DNA of 5,889 nt, taken from NCBI GenBank assembly GCA_019420085.1, contig JAHZHV010000004.1, positions 1 through 5,889 of the forward strand, given 5' to 3'. Shown here one piece after another: positions 1-5,298 of this stretch (within the stretch, counting starts at the first letter, position 1; every line of letters begins with the position of its first letter). A program made the position numbers and the translations under genes. The notes under the pieces were generated by a model, which was not told the DNA's origin, ran no database searches, and saw only the letters and a program-made list of their open reading frames with translations. Source of the stretch: Christensenella sp. (lineage in GTDB: Bacteria; Bacillota; Clostridia; Christensenellales; Maliibacteriaceae).

Positions 1-1
1 C

Positions 2-241
2 TGCACGACGTGCCGGATCTTTAACTGGGATCATTTGATGATGTTTTCGCCGCTGATCTTCATGGGCGGCTTTTATGCAGGTTCGCTGGTTTTGCTTTCG
101 GCGGTTGCCTGGCTTGTGTGGGAACTGTGTGTGATGATGTATCCGGAGCGGTTCTGGGATCAGACGAACGTGGCGCTGACGTGCGCGGCGTGTACGGATA
201 AACTGTGCACGCAGTACTGCCGCAAGCTGCGGGAAGAATAG
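2..241 (+). CDS. 3' end of an unrecognised membrane-anchored, cysteine-rich protein (partial)
   Basis: The frame is open from the first base of the window to a TAG at 239-241, so this is probably the C-terminal 79 residues of a longer protein. A TTG-ATG-ATG cluster at 35-43 could start a 66-68 residue protein, but I see no good Shine-Dalgarno sequence in front of it, so I prefer the 5'-truncated reading. The visible part begins with a CxxC (residues 1-4). A hydrophobic stretch at about residues 14-47 follows, long enough for one transmembrane helix. The tail then carries four cysteines at residues 61, 64, 69 and 73 (C-x2-C-x4-C-x3-C). The cysteine clusters could bind a metal or form disulfides, but the spacing is not that of a standard 4Fe-4S ferredoxin motif. 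The gene converges on the AcnX operon and need not be related to it. I do not recognise the family and assign no function. Confidence 0.5.
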   Translation, partial: CTTCRIFNWDHLMMFSPLIFMGGFYAGSLVLLSAVAWLVWELCVMMYPERFWDQTNVALTCAACTDKLCTQYCRKLREE

Positions 242-409
242 GTGTGAGATTGCGCGGATCGCATCGGAAAACCGGTGCGGCGCGCGTGGTAAAAAAGCGT
301 GTGCGTGCGGCGGCGCATTGGGGGTATGGCGTTGCCGCGCGGATGTGCGCAAAAAAACAAAGCGGTGGAATTTTCATGGAAATTCCACCGCTTTGCCGAT
401 GCCTGTCTG
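242..409. other. intergenic region between convergent genes
   Basis: This 168-bp spacer separates the plus-strand fragment from the end of the minus-strand operon. It holds the strong hairpin at 359-394. A weak hairpin also lies at 261-278 (7 pairs including one G-U, loop AAAA), just after the plus-strand gene. That hairpin lacks a downstream T-tract, so it is not a convincing terminator. The short open frames crossing this spacer show no recognisable protein and no ribosome binding site. Confidence 0.6.
351..394 (-). terminator. rho-independent terminator of the AcnX/ene-reductase operon
   Basis: A perfect 15-bp inverted repeat has arms at 359-373 and 380-394 and a 6-nt loop at 374-379. Read on the minus strand, it starts 15 nt after the ene-reductase TAA stop and runs into TTGTTTTTTT (complement of 351-360), the classic intrinsic terminator layout. 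On the plus strand the stem is followed by only three T's and then mixed sequence. It is therefore mainly a minus-strand terminator, although it may also slow transcription arriving from the plus-strand gene. Confidence 0.93.
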
Positions 410-2464
410 TTACAGCTTCATGCACACATCCCATGCGCGCCAGATGACCGTGCGAAGGTTGCCGACGCGCTTTGCATCGCCGACGATATGCACGCGCCGA
501 CCCTGCGCGGCCAGCGGGGAGGGCGTATAACCCGTGCACAGAATCACGGTATCGCACGGCACATCGAACGTTTTTCCCGATTTGTCGCACAGCGTGACGC
601 CGTCGGGACGGATCTGCCGCACCTGCGTTTGCAGATAGACGGGCGCTTTGTGCAGCGCCAGTGTTTCACGCAGGAACGAGGAGTTGGCAAGGCAGATGCC
701 GCGTCCGACGATCAGATCCTGCTGCATTTCCACCACAATGGGCGTCTTGCCCTTTAAAATCAGATCGTAGGCGATTTCGCAGCCGGTCAGGCCGCCGCCG
801 ACAATGACGACGCGCTGTCCTGTAGGCGCACCGCTTAAAAAGTCCGTGGCGTCCATGGCATGTTCGACGCCGGGAATTGGCGGCCGTTTGGGGGATGCAC
901 CTGTCGATATGACGATCTCGTCGGCTGAAAGCGAGGCAACATCGCGCACTTCCGTGTTCAGATGTACTTCAATTCCCGATTGCGCAATCTGGCGGCGATA
1001 CCAGTCGATCAGCTCGCGGTCTTTGTTTTTGTAGGACGGTGCGGCGGCTGCGATGAAAACGCCGCCCAGGCGGTCGCTTTTTTCATACAGGGAAACGCGA
1101 TGCCCGCGCGCGTGCAGAAGCAGCGCGCTTTCCATGCCGCCGATGCCGCCGCCGATGACGGCGATATGCTTTTGCCTGGCAGCCTTTTTGACGCGGTATT
1201 TGCGCGATTGCATGGTCTGCGGATTGAGCGCGCAGCGCGCCATGTGAATGGCGTCAAACAGATCCTGATCGTTTGCCGAACCTTCATAACGCGCCATGGT
1301 AAAGCAGGCGTTATGGCAGCAGATGCAGGGCTTGATGTCCTCCTCGCGGTCCTCCATGAGCTTGGTGACCCATGTCGGATCGGTCAAAAACTGCCGTGCC
1401 ACGCCCATGGCGTCGATGCGGCCGTCCGCGATGGCAGCGGCGCCGTCCTGCGGCGTCATGCGGCCGGCACATACGACCGGGATATCGACGAATTTCTTAA
1501 TATGGCTGACATAATCAAGATTGCAGTTCTGCGGCATATACGCCGGTGGATGTGCCCAATACCAGGCGTCGTAGGTGCCGTTGTCGCAGTTGAGCATATC
1601 ATAGCCTGCGTCCTGCAAAAAGCGTGCGGCAAGCTCGGATTCCGCCATGTCGCGTCCAACCTCGACGTAGTCTGTCTCTTCCGGCAGCGCGCCCTGACGA
1701 AAGCCCTTTGTCTTGGAAACGACCGAATAGCGCAGCGAGACGGGGAAGTCCTGTCCGCAGGTGTCTTTAATCGCACGCACGATTTCGGCGGCAAAGCGAT
1801 ATCGGTTTTCCAGGCTTCCGCCGTATTCGTCGGTGCGCTGGTTGGTGTATTTGAGCGCAAACTGATCCAGCGTATAGCCCTCATGTACGGCGTGTACTTC
1901 GATGCCGTCGACACCCGCATCCATGCACAGCTTCGCTGTCTTTGCAAATGCGTCGATGATTTCGTGAATTTCCTCGACCGTCAGCGGACGTGACGTCACG
2001 CCGTCTGCCCAGCGGTTGGGCGTGGCCGACGCGCTGGCGCACAGGTAATCCACGTCGAACAGCGGCTTGCCGAGTGTTCCCAGAAGCTTGTTTTGCGACA
2101 TCTTGACCATGATGTCGTTGACGGCCATTGCGCGGCCCATGCCGGCGGTAATCTGAATGAAGAGTTTGGCGCCGGTCTTATGGAATTCCTCCATGAACGC
2201 CTTGAGCTTTTCAAATTTGCCCGGATTCTGATACAGCCAGCGGCCGCCCATCGTGTCGCGGATCGGCGCGATGCCGGGCAGGATAAGCCCGACGTTGTTG
2301 CGTGCGCGTTCCAGCAGGAAATTGGCGGCTTCCCGGTCAAAGTGGTTCGGTTCCATCCAGCCGAAGATGGATGTGCCGCCCATCGAACACATGACAATGC
2401 GGTTTTTCAGTTCTACATTGCCGATCTTCCACGGCGTAAACAGCGGTTCGTATTGTTTTTTCAC
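410..2464 (-). CDS. Old Yellow Enzyme/FadH-type Fe-S flavoprotein ene-reductase (NAD(P)H-dependent enoate reductase-like)
   Basis: This 684-residue protein has the full layout of the 2,4-dienoyl-CoA reductase/enoate reductase family. The FMN-binding TIM barrel spans about residues 5-365. Its substrate-anion histidine pair is H191/H194 in HAVHEGY, followed by the family signature TNQRTDEYGGSLENRYRF (207-224). A 4Fe-4S site follows, with C380, C383, C387 and C411. The FAD domain has GGGIGG (438-443) and a C-terminal GD (662-663), and the inserted NAD(P)H domain has GGGLTG (556-561) with E579. In the family, electrons pass from NAD(P)H to FAD, Fe-S and FMN, and then reduce an activated C=C bond in the cytoplasm. 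Clostridial enoate reductases and the bile-acid enzymes BaiCD/BaiH belong to the same superfamily; I cannot assign this protein to any of them. The start is GTG (2462-2464), placed 6-7 nt after a strong GGAGG. It is the last gene of the AcnX operon, 42 nt after the swivel gene. Compared with E. coli FadH, the gap between the third and fourth cluster cysteines is about 12 residues longer. Confidence 0.93.
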   Translation of the reverse strand: MKKQYEPLFTPWKIGNVELKNRIVMCSMGGTSIFGWMEPNHFDREAANFLLERARNNVGLILPGIAPIRDTMGGRWLYQNPGKFEKLKAFMEEFHKTGAKLFIQITAGMGRAMAVNDIMVKMSQNKLLGTLGKPLFDVDYLCASASATPNRWADGVTSRPLTVEEIHEIIDAFAKTAKLCMDAGVDGIEVHAVHEGYTLDQFALKYTNQRTDEYGGSLENRYRFAAEIVRAIKDTCGQDFPVSLRYSVVSKTKGFRQGALPEETDYVEVGRDMAESELAARFLQDAGYDMLNCDNGTYDAWYWAHPPAYMPQNCNLDYVSHIKKFVDIPVVCAGRMTPQDGAAAIADGRIDAMGVARQFLTDPTWVTKLMEDREEDIKPCICCHNACFTMARYEGSANDQDLFDAIHMARCALNPQTMQSRKYRVKKAARQKHIAVIGGGIGGMESALLLHARGHRVSLYEKSDRLGGVFIAAAAPSYKNKDRELIDWYRRQIAQSGIEVHLNTEVRDVASLSADEIVISTGASPKRPPIPGVEHAMDATDFLSGAPTGQRVVIVGGGLTGCEIAYDLILKGKTPIVVEMQQDLIVGRGICLANSSFLRETLALHKAPVYLQTQVRQIRPDGVTLCDKSGKTFDVPCDTVILCTGYTPSPLAAQGRRVHIVGDAKRVGNLRTVIWRAWDVCMKL

Positions 2465-2481
2465 GGCGTTCCTCCTTACAT
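2465..2481 (-). promoter_or_regulatory. ribosome binding site that fixes the GTG start of the ene-reductase
   Basis: On the minus strand the sequence AAGGAGGAACGCC precedes GTG-AAA-AAA. The GGAGG core sits at about 2471-2475, at ideal spacing. No ATG in the same frame has a comparable site, so the GTG at 2464 is the start. Confidence 0.85.
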
Positions 2482-2494
2482 GATGTCTGATGTC
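2481..2494. repeat. tandem 7-bp repeat between the swivel and ene-reductase genes
   Basis: TGATGTC occurs twice head to tail inside the 42-nt intercistronic gap. It is short and may be chance; no function is claimed. Confidence 0.3.
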
Positions 2495-2506
2495 AGGATC
2501 AGGCGC

Positions 2507-2950
2507 TTACTCGACTGTGACGGTGCCGTCCGCTTCCACGGTGATGGACATCCCGTCGCGCACGTAGTCCAGAAATTCCTGACCAAGGTTGTCGATTACC
2601 GGCATGACGGCGTCCGTCCAGTTTGCGGCCAGAATCGCGCCGGAGGCGGCCAAAGAATCGATCGGCTTGGAAAACAGCATGCACGCGGGCTGCCTGCCCA
2701 TTGCGCAGGCGGTGTACAGCACCATGCCGCCCGTGGTTGAGCCGATCGTCTCCGGCAGGCAAAGCGCAACGCCCAGCATCGGCTTTTTATACAGGTCGGC
2801 GTTGTTCTGATCGCCGCATTTGACCTTCTTATCGCCGAACATCAGCGCCATCTGGTAGCTTGCAAGTGTATTGAAGCCGCCATGGGACACCAGTGCCGGC
2901 GCGGTGACCGTACCAGGCGTTACAATACGGCCCTTGAATGTGCGTGCCAT
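2507..2950 (-). CDS. aconitase X swivel domain subunit (small subunit)
   Basis: This 147-residue protein matches the stand-alone aconitase X swivel domain (the DUF126 family) over its whole length. It shows an early glycine-rich strand (KGRIVTPGTVTAPALVS, residues 6-22) and a GDQNNADLY segment near residues 46-54. The conserved P-x3-GS-T motif is at PETIGSTTGG (66-75); Ser71 there is the likely counterpart of the serine that the aconitase superfamily uses at the active site. The end, ASGAILAANWTDAVMPVI, is typical of the family. The swivel domain closes over the catalytic subunit to complete the active site, so the two proteins should act as a complex in the cytoplasm. The ATG (2948-2950) lies one base after the catalytic subunit's TAA, and its Shine-Dalgarno GGAGGG lies inside the end of that gene. 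This points to translational coupling and equal dosage. The substrate is not known (see the catalytic subunit). Confidence 0.93.
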   Translation of the reverse strand: MARTFKGRIVTPGTVTAPALVSHGGFNTLASYQMALMFGDKKVKCGDQNNADLYKKPMLGVALCLPETIGSTTGGMVLYTACAMGRQPACMLFSKPIDSLAASGAILAANWTDAVMPVIDNLGQEFLDYVRDGMSITVEADGTVTVE

Positions 2951-2951
2951 G

Positions 2952-4223
2952 TTACTTTCCCTCCTTTGTGATCTTGGACAAGATTTCCTCTTCGCTGTAG
3001 AAACGCGCGCTTGTGTAGGTGCGCAGTTTATTGGATGAGGTAATCACGGGCATTTTCTTGGAAAGCGGATTGTTCATGTACATCAGCGGACAGATGTAGC
3101 TGACGATGACGCCTGTTGCGGCCAGGCGCGCGGCATACGGCGTTTTGGAAAACGCCTCAATGACATCCGGTGCGGCGGTAAATACGGTCGGAATCAATAC
3201 GCGGCTGTTGCCGGAGGCGGCAAGCGCCCCTTCGACGCGATCCGTCCAGTCGCAAAGCTGATTCAGCGTCATATGCGGACAGCCGATAAAGCACAGCTTC
3301 GGCGCGGCGTCCGGATTTTTCCAGATGCATGGATAGCTTGCGCGCACGCGTGCAAGTTCGGCGTCATCGATGACGTAGACGCGCGCATCGGGCCGGATGA
3401 GGGACTGGCCTGCATCGACGGCTTCCGGCGTCAGGTGTTCAACGTGATAAAGTCCTACCGAACCGTTGGAGGCGCAGGCCGCGCCGAAGTCCTTGAAGTA
3501 TGTGCAGGCGCGCTCGTCCAGCGTATCGCCCAGCCAGCGGTCAAGGCCGCGGATAAACGGCACCTGATCCAGCACCTTCATGCCGACCGCCGAGCCAAGC
3601 AGCTGTGCGTCCGGCAGCGTGGACGTTTCAAGCTGCACAATCCAGTCCGCGCGCCGTCCATCGTCGGTCAAAAGCCCGAATTCGGGGACGAAGCCTGCGA
3701 TGGAGCCCATCAGTTCGATGATGCCGGAATTGCGGTTGCAGCGTGCGCCAAGGACGCTGTTGGCATATACCACGGCGGAGGACTCCGCCCAGGACAGTAT
3801 CTCGCCACGCTTTGGCACATTGCCAACCTGCGGCAGATAACAGGCACAGGTATAGGCGTTTTCGCCCATCAGCCCCAGCTTGCGCAGCTGCTGTTCATAA
3901 TGGGACTGCTGGCTGTACATGAATTTGAAGATGACGTCCTGCAAAAAGGAGGACGGCACGTTTTTATCAAGCGGCCGCGGATCGGCGGAAAATGGCTGCA
4001 TGCTGTGCATGCCGGCGCCAAGAAGCTGGTCATACAGTTCATAGACGGGTTTCATGACGCCAATGCCGAAGCTGATGACGGTATGTCCGTATTGATTTGT
4101 GATGGGTACCATGCGCTGTGCGCCGAAGGCCTCGCCGTACATCACCAGCGTTTTGACGACTTTCGCCATCGTCTCACCCTGTGCGCCGTCCAGAAGCGAT
4201 TGTTGTTCCTGCGTCAGAATCAT
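2952..4223 (-). CDS. aconitase X catalytic subunit (large subunit), Fe-S hydro-lyase of unknown substrate
   Basis: This 423-residue protein is the aconitase X catalytic domain (DUF521 family). The N-terminus, LTQEQQSLLDGAQGETMAKV (3-22), is the usual family start. The core signature is at about 126-183: TC-x2-YLPQVG near 125-134, WAESSAVVYANSVLGAR (145-161), then FVPEFGLL. FIGCPHMTLNQL (312-323) follows. Cys126, Cys315 and Cys378 lie where the family keeps its three cluster cysteines and are the likely Fe-S ligands (inference from motif position). Characterised AcnX enzymes are dehydratases: cis-3-hydroxy-L-proline dehydratase in bacteria and mevalonate 5-phosphate dehydratase in archaea. In this protein the third site reads SYICPLMYMN where many relatives have DTC, and the usual TNSGKAA-like tail reads TSSNKLRTY (396-404). 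It therefore appears to be a divergent clade and the substrate should be left open. The ATG at 4221-4223 has an AAGGAG about 10 nt upstream. It is the first gene of a tight unit with the swivel and ene-reductase genes. Confidence 0.94.
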   Translation of the reverse strand: MILTQEQQSLLDGAQGETMAKVVKTLVMYGEAFGAQRMVPITNQYGHTVISFGIGVMKPVYELYDQLLGAGMHSMQPFSADPRPLDKNVPSSFLQDVIFKFMYSQQSHYEQQLRKLGLMGENAYTCACYLPQVGNVPKRGEILSWAESSAVVYANSVLGARCNRNSGIIELMGSIAGFVPEFGLLTDDGRRADWIVQLETSTLPDAQLLGSAVGMKVLDQVPFIRGLDRWLGDTLDERACTYFKDFGAACASNGSVGLYHVEHLTPEAVDAGQSLIRPDARVYVIDDAELARVRASYPCIWKNPDAAPKLCFIGCPHMTLNQLCDWTDRVEGALAASGNSRVLIPTVFTAAPDVIEAFSKTPYAARLAATGVIVSYICPLMYMNNPLSKKMPVITSSNKLRTYTSARFYSEEEILSKITKEGK

Positions 4224-4273
4224 AAAGCGTTGTCTCCTTTATGGTGGATCGTTTCAAAAAAAGAGGGCAGCCT

Positions 4274-4308
4274 AAAAAACATCCCTGTGCACGGGACAGC
4301 ATGGATGT
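4274..4308 (-). terminator. terminator-like hairpin about 50 nt before the AcnX start
   Basis: On the minus strand ACATCC plus CTGT (5' arm, with a 3-nt ATG bulge) pairs with ACAG plus GGATGT. The loop is CCCGTGC, and the stem is followed at once by a run of T's (complement of 4274-4279). Ten base pairs with a bulge make it moderately strong. Its place directly before the AcnX ribosome binding site would suit an attenuator. It could equally be the second of two tandem terminators for the SDR gene. Confidence 0.5.
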
Positions 4309-4330
4309 AATGCGGAAAATCTGACCGTGC

Positions 4331-4381
4331 AAAAAACAGGAAGACGCGCAGACGGATGTTGTGAATCTGCCGCCTGCGCGC
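4331..4381 (-). terminator. probable intrinsic terminator after the SDR gene
   Basis: On the minus strand GCGCGCAGGCGG pairs with CCGTCTGCGCGT (12 pairs including two G-U) around a 14-nt loop. It is followed by CTTCCTG and then TTTTTT (complement of 4331-4336). It begins about 25 nt after the SDR stop. The U-run is set back by 7 nt, so termination may be partial. The stem is better on the minus strand than on the plus strand, where one G-U becomes an A-C mismatch, which supports a role in minus-strand RNA. Confidence 0.6.
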
Positions 4382-4405
4382 AAAAAGAGCGTATCCTGGC
4401 AAACG

Positions 4406-5140
4406 TCAGGCAAACGGCGCGTTGTTGGCGCGATGCAGGCGGATTTCATCGACCACGGCATTGCTGTTGCGATGCTGCACGAAGAAGGCCGCAGCTTCGG
4501 CGATATCCTCCGGCAGCATGCACTCGGCCGGATCAAGATCCGGGCGCACTTTGGCGACCATCTCGGTATAGACGCCGCCGGGGGCGATGACATGTACGCG
4601 CACGCCATCCTGATACACTTCATTGGCAAGCGATTTGGAAAGACCAAGCACCGCATGCTTGCTGGCGGCATAGATGCTTTGCCAGGGATATCCTTTGTGT
4701 GCCACGACAGAGGCGATATTGATGATTGTGGCGCAGGATGACTGTTTCAGATACGGCATGGCGTATTTGCACAAAAGAAACGGCGCGCGCACGTTCGTGG
4801 CAAACACGCGGTCAAATTCCGCCGCATCCACATCCACCATCGGGCCGGACTGCACGACACCCGCGTTGTTGACCAGCACATCGATGCCGCCAAGCGCGTC
4901 GTTTGCCGCATTCACGGTGCGGATAATGGCCTGTTCATCCAGAAGATCCGCGACCAATACATGCGCCTGCACGCCCAGCGCTTCACAGGCCTTTGCCGTT
5001 TCAAGCAGCTTTTCCTGCGTGCGCGCAACGAGCGCCACGTGGATGCCCAAAGATGCAAATTTAACGGCGATTGCGCGGCCGATGCCGCCGCCTGCGCCCG
5101 TGATGACGGCGCGCGCCGCAAGACCGGTTTCATTTGCCAT
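4406..5140 (-). CDS. classical SDR-family NAD(P)-dependent oxidoreductase (YdfG-like hydroxy-acid/alcohol dehydrogenase type)
   Basis: This 244-residue protein is a complete classical short-chain dehydrogenase. It has the nucleotide-binding TGAGGGIG (14-21), Arg40 at the end of the second strand (favouring NADPH), NNAG (91-94), and the catalytic tetrad Asn116, Ser144, Tyr157 and Lys161 (YAASK). PGG follows at 187-189. The C-terminus, PEDIAEAAAFFVQHRN then DEIRLHRANN, differs from the FabG ending (ITG..I.VDGG). It is more like the YdfG/3-hydroxy-acid dehydrogenase and clavaldehyde dehydrogenase-type SDRs, whose chain ends in an NEI-I-P-like strand. The expected role is cytoplasmic oxidation or reduction of a hydroxyl/keto group on a small substrate; the substrate cannot be read from sequence. 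The ATG at 5138-5140 follows a strong GGGGAGGG at about 9 nt spacing. It is the promoter-proximal gene of the minus-strand block, but two hairpins separate it from the AcnX genes, so the link to them is by position and chemistry only. Confidence 0.95.
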   Translation of the reverse strand: MANETGLAARAVITGAGGGIGRAIAVKFASLGIHVALVARTQEKLLETAKACEALGVQAHVLVADLLDEQAIIRTVNAANDALGGIDVLVNNAGVVQSGPMVDVDAAEFDRVFATNVRAPFLLCKYAMPYLKQSSCATIINIASVVAHKGYPWQSIYAASKHAVLGLSKSLANEVYQDGVRVHVIAPGGVYTEMVAKVRPDLDPAECMLPEDIAEAAAFFVQHRNSNAVVDEIRLHRANNAPFA

Positions 5141-5183
5141 GAAAAGAACCCTCCCCTGTTGCGTTAAGATTGTGTTTATAAAA

Positions 5184-5213
5184 AGTATGACACGAATTGA
5201 CGTGTGCTGTCAA
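5184..5213 (-). promoter_or_regulatory. sigma-A-type promoter for the SDR (and possibly the AcnX genes)
   Basis: On the minus strand a perfect TTGACA -35 box (complement of 5208-5213) is followed after 18 nt by CATACT (complement of 5184-5189), a 4/6 match to the -10 box. An A/T-rich stretch follows, and transcription would start about 35 nt before the SDR start codon. Confidence 0.7.
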
Positions 5214-5214
5214 T
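5188..5214. promoter_or_regulatory. overlapping inverted repeats in the SDR promoter (operator candidate)
   Basis: Three inverted repeats share this short segment: ACACG-N6-CGTGT (5190-5205), ATTGAC-N7-GTCAAT (5196-5214) and TGACA-N15-TGTCA (5188-5212). They cover the spacer, the upstream edge of the -10 box and the whole -35 box of the SDR promoter, where a repressor would block RNA polymerase. No regulator gene is in the window, so the binding protein is unknown. Short arms of 5-6 bp can arise by chance. Confidence 0.4.
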
Positions 5215-5234
5215 GTGCGGCCGGGAAAACGCGC

Positions 5235-5263
5235 TTGACAAAGCGGAAAAAATCGTGGATGCT
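5235..5263 (+). promoter_or_regulatory. possible promoter for the glycosyltransferase
   Basis: A perfect TTGACA lies at 5235-5240. At 17-bp spacing the -10 position reads GATGCT (5258-5263), only a 3/6 match. The better TTAAAT at 5263-5268 is 22 bp away, which is too far. The -35 box is good and the direction is right, but the -10 box is weak, so this is tentative. Confidence 0.4.
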
Positions 5264-5298
5264 TAAATCAATCAGAAGATAAAGGGGTGCCAAAGGCG

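Larger units (their letters stand above)
4224..4405 (-). promoter_or_regulatory. structured spacer/possible leader between the SDR and the AcnX genes
   Basis: This 182-nt non-coding gap has two hairpins, each followed by a U-rich run on the minus strand (separate entries). It also has a possible competing helix and an imperfect direct repeat. On the minus strand TGCACGG (complement of 4325-4331) can pair with CCGTGCA (complement of 4288-4294). That helix would enclose the 5' arm of the second hairpin and so compete with it. GGATGT...AATCTG occurs twice on the plus strand (4303-4323 and 4354-4369). I found no convincing sigma-A promoter for the AcnX genes here. AcnX expression may therefore depend on readthrough from the SDR promoter, or on a promoter I cannot recognise. 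I do not match it to a known riboswitch class. Confidence 0.45.
5141..5298. promoter_or_regulatory. divergent promoter region between the SDR and the glycosyltransferase
   Basis: This 158-bp spacer between two outward-facing genes is AT-richer than its surroundings. It holds a good promoter facing the SDR, a weaker candidate facing the glycosyltransferase and overlapping inverted repeats (separate entries). I see no small gene in it. Confidence 0.75.

Noticed and set aside
261..278. Small hairpin after the plus-strand fragment as its terminator
   Set aside because: It has only seven pairs with a wobble, and no T-tract follows on the plus strand.
962..1993. 343-codon plus-strand open frame opposite the ene-reductase
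   Set aside because: It is antisense to a gene with complete family motifs. Its translation shows no recognisable domain, and long antisense frames are common in GC-rich coding sequence.
410..2464. Assignment as BaiCD or BaiH of bile-acid 7-dehydroxylation
   Set aside because: The superfamily is shared, but none of the other bai genes is nearby and the AcnX neighbours have no place in that pathway.
2093..2740. 215-codon plus-strand open frame across the ene-reductase/swivel junction
   Set aside because: It lies antisense across two recognised genes and has no motif of its own.
2507..4223. Assignment of the AcnX pair as mevalonate 5-phosphate dehydratase
   Set aside because: That role is known in archaea. 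The promoters, ribosome binding sites and neighbours here look bacterial, and no mevalonate-pathway gene is present.
3273..4310. 345-codon plus-strand open frame opposite the AcnX catalytic subunit
   Set aside because: It is antisense to a clear AcnX gene, its translation has no family motif, and it lacks a convincing ribosome binding site. It runs past the AcnX start only into the hairpin spacer.
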